Source: JBBRHH01 sp038222915 (lineage in GTDB: Bacteria; Planctomycetota; Phycisphaerae; Tepidisphaerales; Tepidisphaeraceae). From it: a stretch of DNA of 36,092 nucleotides. This document shows, in pieces, positions 1-7,455 of the stretch (position 1 is the first letter of the stretch; every line of letters starts with the position of its first letter). The notes below the pieces were generated by a model, which saw only the letters and a program-made list of their open reading frames with translations, was not told the DNA's origin and searched no databases. A program made the position numbers and the translations under genes. The DNA lies in contig JBBRHH010000001.1 in the NCBI GenBank assembly GCA_038222915.1, positions 1 through 36,092 on the forward strand, given 5' to 3'.

Positions 1-50
1 GGAATGCGCAACGGCTGAAGACGATTGGTCATGGCGGAACGATACCCCAT
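1..50 (-). CDS. possible 5' end of a further minus-strand gene (cut by window edge)
   Basis: An open frame starts at an ATG at 50 (or in frame at 32) and runs off the left edge of the window. Only about 16 codons are visible, so nothing can be said about its product. It would continue the minus-strand run 771-490, 451-59. The distance from the preceding stop (59) is only 8 bases, as expected in an operon, but no clear ribosome binding site precedes either ATG. Confidence 0.2.
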   Translation of the reverse strand, partial: MGYRSAMTNRLQPLRI

Positions 51-58
51 TGCACGAT

Positions 59-451
59 TCACCGCCGCAACAGCATCCGAATCCGAGGCGCGTACGCCTC
101 ATCAAAGAAAAACGCCAGCCGCCCCGACAAGCAACTCAGCACCGAAGCAAAGTAATCCGCGTCGGCCGCCTCAACCGCTTCATCCAATCGCATATCCCGG
201 CCATCCAACTCTCGATTAACCGAGATCACATGACAAGTCTCCGGCGCACCCGCGCTGCGCAAAAGCGCGAGCACATCAACCGAAGACGCGATCACTTCCG
301 CAAAACGCGGATCCCAACCATGATAGTGATTGAGAGCCTCTCTCGCTTGCTCGCGACGTTTCGCATTCCCCAACATCATCAGAAGCCGGTCCCGCCTGGC
401 ACGAACAACAAACGCGCGAATAGTTGCTTCCTCGTCAGGATGAATGGCCAT
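59..451 (-). CDS. hypothetical protein, 130 aa
   Basis: I do not recognise this family. The protein is soluble, with no signal peptide or membrane segment, and rich in Arg, Ala, Asp and Glu. A basic stretch (residues about 18-35, RARRDRLLMMLGNAKRRE) looks helical. The ATG at 451 is supported by GGGAG six bases upstream. It lies 38 bases downstream of another small gene (490-771) on the same strand, and the two probably share a transcript. Codon use is like that of its neighbours. The reading frame is convincing because of the binding site and the operon-like spacing; function is unknown. Confidence 0.6.
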   Translation of the reverse strand: MAIHPDEEATIRAFVVRARRDRLLMMLGNAKRREQAREALNHYHGWDPRFAEVIASSVDVLALLRSAGAPETCHVISVNRELDGRDMRLDEAVEAADADYFASVLSCLSGRLAFFFDEAYAPRIRMLLRR

Positions 452-489
452 TTGTCTCCCAATGACGCGTCATTCCGCTGTGCGTGCCA

Positions 490-771
490 TCACTTCAAAC
501 AACTATCCCCAGCCGGTCCAATCACAAAAGACTCAGCCAGCCGCTCCATCGTGAATGTGCTCGGGCCGAATGCCGTGGCACACACCCGCAAGCGGCCGCG
601 TTTCTCGTCTTCCCAAATCACGACGGTATCCACACCCACGTCTTCACCATTGACGCGCACCAAGTGCGCCACGGCAGGCTGACCTACAAGTATTAAGAGT
701 GCCTCATATCCCCGACTGCGAGCCTGCTCCAGCAACGCAGCGAGAACCCTGTAAGCATCGCCTCGATTCAT
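490..771 (-). CDS. hypothetical protein, 93 aa
   Basis: Small soluble protein of unknown function. The middle reads like a compact beta fold: alternating hydrophobic stretches such as ALLILVGQPAVAHLVRV and VDTVVIWEDE suggest strands, and the N-terminus (residues 4-20) is probably a helix. No catalytic motif stands out. The start at 771 is well supported by GGGAGG a few bases upstream. It starts 12 bases after the stop of the small membrane protein at 784-1035 and is followed by 59-451, so it is the middle member of a probable small operon. The neighbours give no clue to a pathway. Confidence 0.6.
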   Translation of the reverse strand: MNRGDAYRVLAALLEQARSRGYEALLILVGQPAVAHLVRVNGEDVGVDTVVIWEDEKRGRLRVCATAFGPSTFTMERLAESFVIGPAGDSCLK

Positions 772-783
772 GGGAACCTCCCA

Positions 784-1035
784 CTACCCAGCCCGCCGCA
801 CCCGTCCAACCATTGGCCGATACCGATCCGAACCAAACATCATCATCAACAAAACCAGCATCCAAAAAGCCCCCAATCCCGGCCACCCAAGCCCCACCAA
901 CACCACGCCAGAAGACAGTAGCGCACCCCCAACCCGAATCGCAAACTGATCCGCATACATAAACGCCACACCAGCAGCGCCAACAAAAATCAACGCAACC
1001 AAAACCGCCGTCGGATCCAAATCGGTTACCCGCAT
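784..1035 (-). CDS. small membrane protein, 83 aa
   Basis: About two or three hydrophobic segments fill the chain: residues about 9-26 (AVLVALIFVGAAGVAFMY), 34-48 and 53-66 (WMLVLLMMMFG), ending in a short basic tail (DRYRPMVGRVRR). It should be an inner-membrane protein; no family is recognised. An in-frame ATG at 1062 would add nine residues, but the ATG at 1035 is preceded by AGGA at suitable spacing and gives a more ordinary N-terminus. It lies 136 bases downstream of the nitrilase-family gene and 12 bases upstream of 771-490, so co-transcription with the small genes to its left is likely. Confidence 0.6.
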   Translation of the reverse strand: MRVTDLDPTAVLVALIFVGAAGVAFMYADQFAIRVGGALLSSGVVLVGLGWPGLGAFWMLVLLMMMFGSDRYRPMVGRVRRAG

Positions 1036-1102
1036 GAATTCCAATCCTACCAGACAACCCACAAATCAAAATCCGACCACAAGCATCGACTTCCTTCTCT
1101 TC

Positions 1103-1129
1103 CTTGGCGCTCTTGGCGAACTTGGCGGC
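1103..1129. repeat. three tandem 9-bp CTTGGCGNN units
   Basis: CTTGGCG occurs at 1103, 1112 and 1121 with an exact 9-base period, between the nitrilase gene and the small membrane-protein gene. On the minus strand it reads as repeated CGCCAAG. The sequence is not part of any convincing gene. It resembles short dispersed CGCCAAG-type repeats that I recall from other environmental bacterial genomes, but that comparison is from memory. Confidence 0.6.
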
Positions 1130-1170
1130 AAGTCTTCAATTCCACTCGAATTCATCCGCAACATCCGCAG

Positions 1171-2022
1171 TCAAACCAACCCCCCACCAAAAATACACTC
1201 AACCTCATACCCCCGCCCCCGCAACTCCCCGGCCATCCCCGCCCCCACCGCCCCCGGCCTCTCCAACCCCACCTTCACCACCACCAACTCCTCCGCCTCC
1301 ACCCCATAAGACCCCTGCGCCAAAACCTCCCCATCCGCCCCCACCGCCAGCGAACATCCAATACACTTCCGCCCCTTCCAGGCTCCCGAAGTCAGCCACC
1401 CCACATTGCTCACCCCCACAATCGCCATCCGATACACCTTCGCCGCATGCTGATATCCCTTCAGCCAGAACGGCCCATACGGCTCGCGCGCATTGTCATG
1501 GTCCGCATCCACCGCCCACGCCGAAGGCGACAAAATCATCTGCGCCCCCATCCGCGCCTGCGCATGCGCCAGCACAATCGAATCCGCAAAATTGTCCGCG
1601 CAGATGTTCAACCCAATCGTTCCGATCGGCGTCCGCGCCACCCCCAGCGAATCCCCCACCGAATAAACCGCCAGCCCCACATCCAGCTCATTGATCTTCC
1701 GATGCTTCAGCAAAACCTCCCCGTCCGGCCCAATCAAAACGGCCGAGTTATAAATCCGATCCCCCGCCCGCTCAGTCAGCCCCGAAACAACATAAATCCC
1801 CACCGCCCGCGCCACCGCCCCAAGCGCCTTACTGATCGGCCCAGGCACCGGCCGCGCCAACTCCTCCGCCTCCGAAGCCGCCCACCCCGCATCCATACAT
1901 TCCGGCAACACCACAACGTCACACCCCTCCCGCCCCGCCCGCTCAATCATCGCAACCGCCCGCCCCATGTTGGCCTTGATACCCCCGGCCTCCACCAGCA
2001 TCTGCCCCATCCCAACTTTCAC
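1171..2022 (-). CDS. carbon-nitrogen hydrolase (nitrilase superfamily)
   Basis: Predicted to hydrolyse a non-peptide C-N bond (amide, nitrile or carbamoyl substrate). The Glu-Lys-Cys triad of the superfamily is visible: Glu in VVLPECMDAG, Lys in KHRKINELD and Cys in LNICADNFAD. The chain ends with the expected beta-strand pattern (GEVLAQGSYG...VVVKVGLER). Length, 283 aa, is normal for the family. The GTG at 2022 is chosen because GGAG lies six bases upstream and the protein then begins MKVGMGQM, typical of the family; a GTG at 2043 in the same frame lacks usable spacing. The substrate cannot be told. Upstream is a 14-bp palindrome (2088-2101); downstream are three small unknown genes. Confidence 0.9.
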   Translation of the reverse strand: MKVGMGQMLVEAGGIKANMGRAVAMIERAGREGCDVVVLPECMDAGWAASEAEELARPVPGPISKALGAVARAVGIYVVSGLTERAGDRIYNSAVLIGPDGEVLLKHRKINELDVGLAVYSVGDSLGVARTPIGTIGLNICADNFADSIVLAHAQARMGAQMILSPSAWAVDADHDNAREPYGPFWLKGYQHAAKVYRMAIVGVSNVGWLTSGAWKGRKCIGCSLAVGADGEVLAQGSYGVEAEELVVVKVGLERPGAVGAGMAGELRGRGYEVECIFGGGLV

Positions 2023-2087
2023 AGTGCGCTCCAGCAAATCCACATCCTTTCAACCACCATAAAGATGAAAAAATCATCGAAAAACAA

Positions 2088-2101
2088 CCAGATTAATCTG
2101 G
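2088..2101. promoter_or_regulatory. 14-bp perfect palindrome, candidate operator
   Basis: CCAGATTAATCTGG is a perfect inverted repeat without spacer, about 65 bases upstream of the nitrilase-family start and within an AT-rich stretch that could hold its promoter. Such a palindrome is the usual form of a dimeric repressor or activator site. No regulator gene is adjacent, so the assignment rests on symmetry and position. Confidence 0.35.
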
Positions 2102-2275
2102 ACGCCGAAGATAACGCGTGATAGGGTATTGTTCGGTCACAAACATCCTCAGCAAAAGCATCCGGATGACGCTCAGGCCGCCAATGCAAACAATCATCCA
2201 CCATCCCGCAAAGCCATTCAACTCAAGGGCCGTCCTGGCTCATCAGGCCGCTCGAAAAAACAAATCGAGCGTCCG

Positions 2276-2351
2276 TCGGTTTGGGGTGATTCAGGGGTCA
2301 AAACGGGGTGATTTTATGTCGGTTCGGGGTCATTCGAGGGTCAAAACGGGG
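2276..2351. repeat. two imperfect 33-base G-rich direct repeats
   Basis: Copies at 2276-2308 and 2319-2351 match at 29 of 33 positions and are 43 bases apart start to start. Both end in GGGTCAAAACGGGG. They are separated by ten unrelated bases. Two copies with changes between them do not fit a CRISPR array. They lie 250-330 bases upstream of the pyrophosphorylase start and are transcribed with it only if the promoter is distal. Confidence 0.75.
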
Positions 2352-2373
2352 AGGGTTTGGGGTCGGAAAGGGG
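2348..2373 (+). other. sequence able to form a G-quadruplex
   Basis: Four G-runs (2348-2351, 2353-2355, 2359-2362, 2370-2373) separated by loops of 1, 3 and 7 bases meet the usual G3+N1-7 rule on the + strand. The preceding direct repeats add five more G-runs. A G-rich + strand is unusual here because the surrounding 20 kb is C-rich on that strand. Confidence 0.5.
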
Positions 2374-2576
2374 TCGGTTTTTCAGGCGACGTCACACCGC
2401 TCGCCACATGCAACTCCAGTCCGCAGAACAACTTGATTCCCGGCCCACATTCCCAACCAGCCCAAACAGAAGTTTTTTTTGCGCGCATCCTCACCAAAAA
2501 GCTCGCCTGAACGCGACAATCGCGTCCCGCATTGCCAAACATTCCCCCTTCCGCTAACCATGCAGTTGAGAACAAA

Positions 2577-2599
2577 CCCGGGACAAATCCCGGGACAAA
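2577..2599. repeat. two CCCGGGACAAA direct repeats before a start codon
   Basis: CCCGGGACAAA occurs at 2577-2587 and 2589-2599, a 12-base period, ending five bases before the ATG at 2604. Each copy contains the palindrome CCCGGG. The repeats occupy the place where the ribosome binding site should be and could hold a regulator or form a small hairpin there. Confidence 0.5.
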
Positions 2600-2603
2600 A
2601 CCA

Positions 2604-4046
2604 ATGAGCGCCAACATGAAAAACACCAACCTCCACGATCAACTCTCCGGCATCGGCCAATCCAACATCCTCCGCTTCGAAGAGGACCTCACCCCCGATC
2701 AGCGCACCCAGTTGGAAAACCAGATCCGCGCCCTGGATCTCAACCTCATCGCAACACTCGCCGAAACATACGTCCGCCACAAACCCCAGATCGAACTCCC
2801 GCGCACCATCCAACCCGTCCAGGCCTACCCCCACACCCCCGACCCGGCCAACCAGCAGCTCTACAAAGACGCCCAGCAATGCGGCCTCCAACTCCTCAAG
2901 CAAGGCAAAGTCGCCGCCTTCCTCGTCGCCGGCGGCCAAGGCACCCGCCTCGGCTACGACGGCCCCAAAGGCGAATACCCCGTCACCCCCATCAACCAGA
3001 AACCCCTCTTCCAGCTCTTCGCCGAACAACTCCTCGCCTGGTCGCGCGACTCCGGCAAAACCATCCCCTGGTACATCATGACCAGCGACGTCAACGACGC
3101 CCCCACCCGCGCCTTCTTCAAAAACAACAACTCCTTCGGCTACCCGCCGGCCGACATCTTCTTCTTCCAACAGGGCATGATGCCCGCCTTCTCCCGCGAC
3201 GGCACCGTCCTCCTCTCCGCCAAAGACTCCATCGCCCTCAGCCCCGACGGCCACGGTGGCAGCCTCCGCGCCCTCGCTCGTAGCGGCGCACTGGCCGACA
3301 TGAAAAAACGCGGCATCGAACACCTCTCCTACTTCCAGGTCGACAACCCCCTCGTGCACACCATCGACCCCCTATTCCTCGGCCTCCACGACATCACCGC
3401 CAGCGAGATGAGTTCCAAAACCATCGCCAAGGCCGGCGCTCTCGAAAAAGTCGGCAACTTCGTCATCGCCGACGGCACACTCCAGGTCATCGAATACAGC
3501 GATCTTGCCAACGAGCTCGCCCAGCAGACCAACCCCGACGGCTCCCTCCGTTTCAACGCCGGCTCCATCGCCATCCACGCCCTCCGCGTCTCCTTCATCG
3601 AGCGCCTCACTTCAGGCGGCCAGCTCAGCCTCCCCTGGCACCGCGCCGAAAAGAAGGTCCCCTATGTGGATGAAAAGGGCAATCTCATCAAACCCAGTGA
3701 AGTCAACGCGGTAAAACTCGAGCAGTTCGTCTTCGACGCCATCCCTCTCGCCAAAAACCCCATCGTCTACACCACCGATCGCGCCGAAGAATTTTCCCCA
3801 GTGAAGAACGCCGAAGGCCCAGACTCCCCCGCCACCAGCCGCCGCGACCAGGTCCGCCGCGCCGCCCGATGGCTCACCGCCGCCGGCGTCACCATCCCGA
3901 CAAAGGACAACGAGCCCGACGCCGCCCTCGAAATCTCCCCCCTCTACGCCGTCACCCAGGACCAGCTCAAATCCCGCAACGTCCCGCTCAGCAAAATCGA
4001 ACCGCAAGCCAGCATCTATTTCGACGAAGGCGGAATGGAGTTCTGA
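2604..4046 (+). CDS. UDP-N-acetylglucosamine / UDP-sugar pyrophosphorylase (UDPGP family, UAP1-like)
   Basis: Predicted to join a sugar 1-phosphate with UTP to give a UDP-sugar and pyrophosphate, supplying cell-envelope and glycan synthesis. The nucleotide-binding signature LVAGGQGTRLGYDGPKG lies about residues 107-123; other family landmarks are the sugar-site segments around HGGSLRAL and QVDNPLVH and the later VKNAEGPDSP. At 480 aa it has the length of the eukaryotic-type UDPGP family and differs from the bacterial GlmU/GalU types. The frame opens at a TTG at 2532, but ATG at 2604 (or 2616) is preferred; neither has a strong ribosome site because CCCGGGACAAA repeats fill that position. Whether it uses GlcNAc-1-P or another sugar phosphate cannot be decided by eye. 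Confidence 0.9.
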   Translation: MSANMKNTNLHDQLSGIGQSNILRFEEDLTPDQRTQLENQIRALDLNLIATLAETYVRHKPQIELPRTIQPVQAYPHTPDPANQQLYKDAQQCGLQLLKQGKVAAFLVAGGQGTRLGYDGPKGEYPVTPINQKPLFQLFAEQLLAWSRDSGKTIPWYIMTSDVNDAPTRAFFKNNNSFGYPPADIFFFQQGMMPAFSRDGTVLLSAKDSIALSPDGHGGSLRALARSGALADMKKRGIEHLSYFQVDNPLVHTIDPLFLGLHDITASEMSSKTIAKAGALEKVGNFVIADGTLQVIEYSDLANELAQQTNPDGSLRFNAGSIAIHALRVSFIERLTSGGQLSLPWHRAEKKVPYVDEKGNLIKPSEVNAVKLEQFVFDAIPLAKNPIVYTTDRAEEFSPVKNAEGPDSPATSRRDQVRRAARWLTAAGVTIPTKDNEPDAALEISPLYAVTQDQLKSRNVPLSKIEPQASIYFDEGGMEF

Positions 4047-4172
4047 TGCACGAGCGCACAGCCGATTCATCCGGTAAGCTTTGCCCAGTCCACTCCCTGA
4101 ACTTGCGGAAGCGCCGCAATCCCATAAATTCGACCGTCCCGGCCAAGCGTCGCACTCGCATACTCTGCAGCG

Positions 4173-4841
4173 ATGCAAAACAAAGCCACCACTCCCCTCA
4201 TCGAATCGATGGAAAACCGCCTCCTCCTCAGCGCCACCTCCCTCGCATCCCTGTTGCAGTCTCTGGCTCACTTACCGGCCGACGTCGTCGCCACCGTGCA
4301 GCCCCTCAAGCACCAGCCGACCGCAAAAGTGAAGGACCACGACAAAAAAAACGCGCCCCCGAAGAAGGAAAAAAAGCCCCACGTCAAGAAGGTGCATGTA
4401 GAAGACAAACCGAAACCGGATAAGGATCAAGCGGACAACGGGGATGAAAAAGACGGGAACAACTCGGGCGGTCACACCACAGGCGCCGGCCTCACCGTCA
4501 CCGGCAATGGCCAATCCATCGCCACCGGCGACACCACCCCCTCAGCCACCGATGGCACGAACTTCGGCTCCATCCCCCTCGCCCAGGACGGCCCGGTCCG
4601 GCAGTTCATCCTTACCAACACCACCGGCAGTGCCATCGACATTAACGTCATCGATCTCCCCGCAGGATTCGCCGTCGTCGGCTCCCCACAAACCCCCATC
4701 GCCGCCCACAGCCGGACAACCCTCACCATCCAGCTCGACAACAGCACCGTCGCCACCCGCACCGGCCAGGTCTCCATCAGCACCAGCGCCAGCACAACCC
4801 CAATCACCTTCACCATCACCGGCACAGTCACCGCAGCTTGA
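4173..4841 (+). CDS. secreted choice-of-anchor-D-like protein with planctomycete N-terminal motif
   Basis: The N-terminus carries IESMENRLLLSA (residues 10-21), the motif seen near the start of many planctomycete surface proteins; the haem peroxidase at the right end has the matching IETLETRVHLSA. Residues about 45-98 are a lysine- and aspartate-rich linker (KDHDKKNAPPKKEKK...). Residues about 120-222 look like one immunoglobulin-like ASPM/HYDIN or choice-of-anchor-D module: NFGSIPLAQDGPVRQFILTN followed by alternating strands ending ITFTITGTVTAA. A surface or extracellular role is inferred; no enzyme motif is seen. No Shine-Dalgarno site precedes the ATG, but TACTCT lies six bases before it. 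Its 3' end overlaps mraY on the other strand by 14 bases. Confidence 0.75.
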   Translation: MQNKATTPLIESMENRLLLSATSLASLLQSLAHLPADVVATVQPLKHQPTAKVKDHDKKNAPPKKEKKPHVKKVHVEDKPKPDKDQADNGDEKDGNNSGGHTTGAGLTVTGNGQSIATGDTTPSATDGTNFGSIPLAQDGPVRQFILTNTTGSAIDINVIDLPAGFAVVGSPQTPIAAHSRTTLTIQLDNSTVATRTGQVSISTSASTTPITFTITGTVTAA

Positions 4842-6051
4842 TCGTCGCCAGCGCCATAGCCGCAAGCAGCGCCTGCACCAGCCAGAACCGCACCACCACC
4901 TGCGTCTCCGTCCACCCCTTGCGCTGAAAGTGATGGTGCAGCGGAGCCATCAAAAAGATCCGCCGGCCTGCTCCATACCGGATGCGCGTAAACTTAAACC
5001 ATCCCACCTGCATCAGCACCGACAAAGCCTCCACCACAAAAATCCCACCAATGATCAGCAGCGTCATCTCCTGCCGGATCACAATGGCGATGTAAGCAAT
5101 CAAAGCCCCCAGCGCCAGCGATCCGGTATCCCCCATGAACACCGCCGCCGGGTTGCAGTTAAACCACAGAAATCCAAGGCAAGCCCCGGTAATCGCCCCA
5201 GCCAAAACCGCCATCTCCCCCGCCGGCGGCACATGCGCCAGATTCAAATACTCCGCCAGCTTCTTCCACCCCACGATCACCGCCAGCAGAAAAAACGTAA
5301 ATCCCACAATCGCCATACACCCCGCCGCCAGCCCATCCAGTCCATCCGTCAGGTTCACCGCATTGCTCGTCCCGGTCAGCACAATCGTGCCGACAAGTAT
5401 GAACAGCACCGATCCAAAATCGATATGCAGCCACCGCAGAAAAGCCATGTGCGCATAGATCCAACTATTCAACCGCGGCAGGGCCAGATCAATCTTCAGG
5501 TCCTTAAAGAACGGAAAATACAGCGTGTGCGTCTCTTCGATCTTGATCCCATGGCGATACGTGAAATACGAAAGCACGACCGCCAGCCCGATCTGAAACG
5601 CCAACTTCTCCTTGCTCGCCAATCCCTGCCGCGTCCCAGCGCGCTGCCCGGCCGTAAGCTTCAACCAGTCGTCCGCCGCCCCCACCACCGCCATCCAAAG
5701 CACGCAGATCAACGCCATCGTCACATAAAAGTTTCCAAGGTCCCCCAGCAGAATCGTCGAAGCAGTGATCGCGCCCACGATCAGCAATCCCCCCATCGTC
5801 GGCGTCCCCTTCTTCCCGGCCATCAGCTTATCGATATCCACCTGATCGAATCCCGCCAGGTCCCCAATCTTTCGCAGCCGCAGCCAGCGAATCACGCTCG
5901 GCCCCAAAATCACGCATGTCAGAAAACTGACCACCACCGCCATCGCCGCCCGAAACGACACATACTGAAAGACGCGAAGCGATCCCAGCCCATGGCCCTC
6001 GAGCCATCGCATGTGTTCACGCACAAGATAACGAGACAACAAATACAGCAT
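4828..6051 (-). CDS. mraY: phospho-N-acetylmuramoyl-pentapeptide transferase MraY
   Basis: Integral membrane enzyme that moves phospho-MurNAc-pentapeptide from UDP to undecaprenyl phosphate, forming lipid I of peptidoglycan synthesis. Family signatures are clear: KKGTPTMGG after the first loop, the catalytic-loop aspartates in GAADDWLKL and NLTDGLDGLAAG, FMGDTGSLALG, and the HHHFQRKGW motif near the C-terminus. About ten hydrophobic segments are present. Length, 407 aa from the ATG at 6051, is slightly longer than usual; an in-frame TTG at 6063 is also possible. It begins 18 bases after the murF stop and is the last gene of murE-murF-mraY. Its end overlaps the convergent surface-protein gene by 14 bases. 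Confidence 0.96.
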   Translation of the reverse strand: MLYLLSRYLVREHMRWLEGHGLGSLRVFQYVSFRAAMAVVVSFLTCVILGPSVIRWLRLRKIGDLAGFDQVDIDKLMAGKKGTPTMGGLLIVGAITASTILLGDLGNFYVTMALICVLWMAVVGAADDWLKLTAGQRAGTRQGLASKEKLAFQIGLAVVLSYFTYRHGIKIEETHTLYFPFFKDLKIDLALPRLNSWIYAHMAFLRWLHIDFGSVLFILVGTIVLTGTSNAVNLTDGLDGLAAGCMAIVGFTFFLLAVIVGWKKLAEYLNLAHVPPAGEMAVLAGAITGACLGFLWFNCNPAAVFMGDTGSLALGALIAYIAIVIRQEMTLLIIGGIFVVEALSVLMQVGWFKFTRIRYGAGRRIFLMAPLHHHFQRKGWTETQVVVRFWLVQALLAAMALATIKLR

Positions 6052-6069
6052 CGATACCAGCAAACGCCG

Positions 6070-7455
6070 TCACAACGGCGTCACCTCTCGCTCCTCCAAC
6101 GCCTTTGCCACAGCTTCCAGCCGCATCGCTCGCGACCCTTTCAAGAGCACGATATCCCGTTGGCCAATCCATCGCGCCAGATCAGTCGCGGCGTCGCCCG
6201 CCCCCGTAAAACATTTGATTTCACAAGTCGCCCCCGAACCCCGCGCCGCCTCCCCAAACAGCGCCCCGTTCTCCCCCACGCAGATCATGACATCGATTCC
6301 GGATTTGCCCGCAAACTCGCCCAATTCCCGATGATAGCGTTCCGTAGTCACCCCAAGCTCGCGCATATCCCCAAGCACGGCAATGCGTCGCCCCTTGGTC
6401 TCAATGCCCGCCAGCGTTTCCAAAGCCGCCTTCATCGAGGCTGGATTCGCGTTGTACGCATCATTCAAGACGGTCACGCCCCCCACGCGCTTCAGCTCAA
6501 GCCGCATCTCGGGCGCATCCGCGGTCGCAAGCCCTTCAATCGCCGTCGCCTCCGATACACCAAGCTGCCGCGCCACCACCAGTGCCGCCAGTGCATTGAT
6601 CGCATTGTGTCGGCCAAGCAGCGGCACGAAAACCTCTGTACGCCCGTTCAACAGAAACCGCGTGCCGGTCCCATCGGTTCGGATATCAAATGCAAACAGG
6701 TTGTTCGAAGGTTGAAAACCAAACGTCAGCGTTCGTTCGCGCGGATGCGCCGAGATCGCGTTCAGCAACTGCGGATCGTCCCCGTTGACCAGCAACCACC
6801 CGTCCGGCCGCAGCCCGGCAATGATGCTCGCGTTCTCAGCCCGAACGCCCTCCAGGTCCCCGAGGAATTCCAGATGTTCCGCCGAGCAGTTCGTGATCAC
6901 CGCCACATCCGGCTGCGCAATTTTGGTCAGGTTCAGCACTTCCCCCGGATGGTTCGTCCCGATTTCCAGCACCAGATAATCCTGGGCCGGCGATGCCGGA
7001 AAAATCGCCAGCGGCACCCCAATGTCATTGTTAAAACTCTTGGGCGAGAACGAACCGCGCTGAGCCCCGCGCAGCGCGGAATTGATCAGGTATTTTGTTC
7101 CCGTTTTTCCGTTGCTCCCCGCCACCCCAATGACTTTTCCCCGCAACTGCCGTCGAACGTGCGCCGCAAGCTTCCCCATCGCAATCCGCGTATTCGCCAC
7201 CCCAATCATCGGCCAATCCCGCGGCGCATCCGCCTTCCGCTCCTCAACCAGTGCCGCCATCGCCCCGGCATGATACGCCGCCACCAGATGTTCATGCCCA
7301 TCATGCTTCTCCCCGCGAATCGCAATGAACAAAGTCCCCGGCGCCATCGCCCGAGAGTCAGTGCACACGCCATTGATGCATGCATTCAACGGCCACGGCC
7401 ACAGCAGTTCCCCATCCACGATCTTGCACAGTTCATCCAGCAATATGGGATTCAT
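6070..7455 (-). CDS. murF: UDP-N-acetylmuramoyl-tripeptide--D-alanyl-D-alanine ligase MurF
   Basis: Cytoplasmic Mur ligase that adds D-Ala-D-Ala to the UDP-MurNAc-tripeptide. The Mur-ligase order is present: N-terminal substrate domain with CTDSRAMAPGTLFIA, ATP-binding loop GSNGKTGTK (residues 113-121), central domain with LEIGTNHPGE and TNCSAEHLEFLG, and C-terminal domain with NDAYNANPASMKAAL and LGDMRELG. Length, 461 aa, is normal. The ATP loop reads GKTG where GKT(T/S) is usual. The ATG at 7455 overlaps the murE stop (ATGA), implying translational coupling. It replaces MurD-type and MurC-type identities because of the NDAYNANP segment, which is characteristic of MurF. Confidence 0.96.
   Translation of the reverse strand: MNPILLDELCKIVDGELLWPWPLNACINGVCTDSRAMAPGTLFIAIRGEKHDGHEHLVAAYHAGAMAALVEERKADAPRDWPMIGVANTRIAMGKLAAHVRRQLRGKVIGVAGSNGKTGTKYLINSALRGAQRGSFSPKSFNNDIGVPLAIFPASPAQDYLVLEIGTNHPGEVLNLTKIAQPDVAVITNCSAEHLEFLGDLEGVRAENASIIAGLRPDGWLLVNGDDPQLLNAISAHPRERTLTFGFQPSNNLFAFDIRTDGTGTRFLLNGRTEVFVPLLGRHNAINALAALVVARQLGVSEATAIEGLATADAPEMRLELKRVGGVTVLNDAYNANPASMKAALETLAGIETKGRRIAVLGDMRELGVTTERYHRELGEFAGKSGIDVMICVGENGALFGEAARGSGATCEIKCFTGAGDAATDLARWIGQRDIVLLKGSRAMRLEAVAKALEEREVTPL

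Larger units (their letters stand above)
2023..2603. other. intergenic region between divergent genes
   Basis: This gap separates the nitrilase-family gene (-) from the UDP-sugar pyrophosphorylase gene (+). Open frames in it are short, discordant and start poorly. It contains a 14-bp palindrome (2088-2101), a pair of G-rich 33-base direct repeats (2276-2351), a run able to form a G-quadruplex (2348-2373) and two CCCGGGACAAA repeats directly before the + strand start. No RNA gene was recognised. Confidence 0.6.

Noticed and set aside
2276..2351. Direct repeats considered as a CRISPR array
   Set aside because: Only two imperfect copies with a ten-base interval and no cas genes nearby.
2118..2510. 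+ strand frame of 130 codons in the intergenic region
   Set aside because: Contains the direct repeats and G-quadruplex run, has no ribosome site and no plausible fold.
2382..3359. Minus-strand frame of 325 codons opposite the UDP-sugar pyrophosphorylase
   Set aside because: Gly/Val/Glu-rich antisense shadow of a gene with a clear nucleotide-binding signature.
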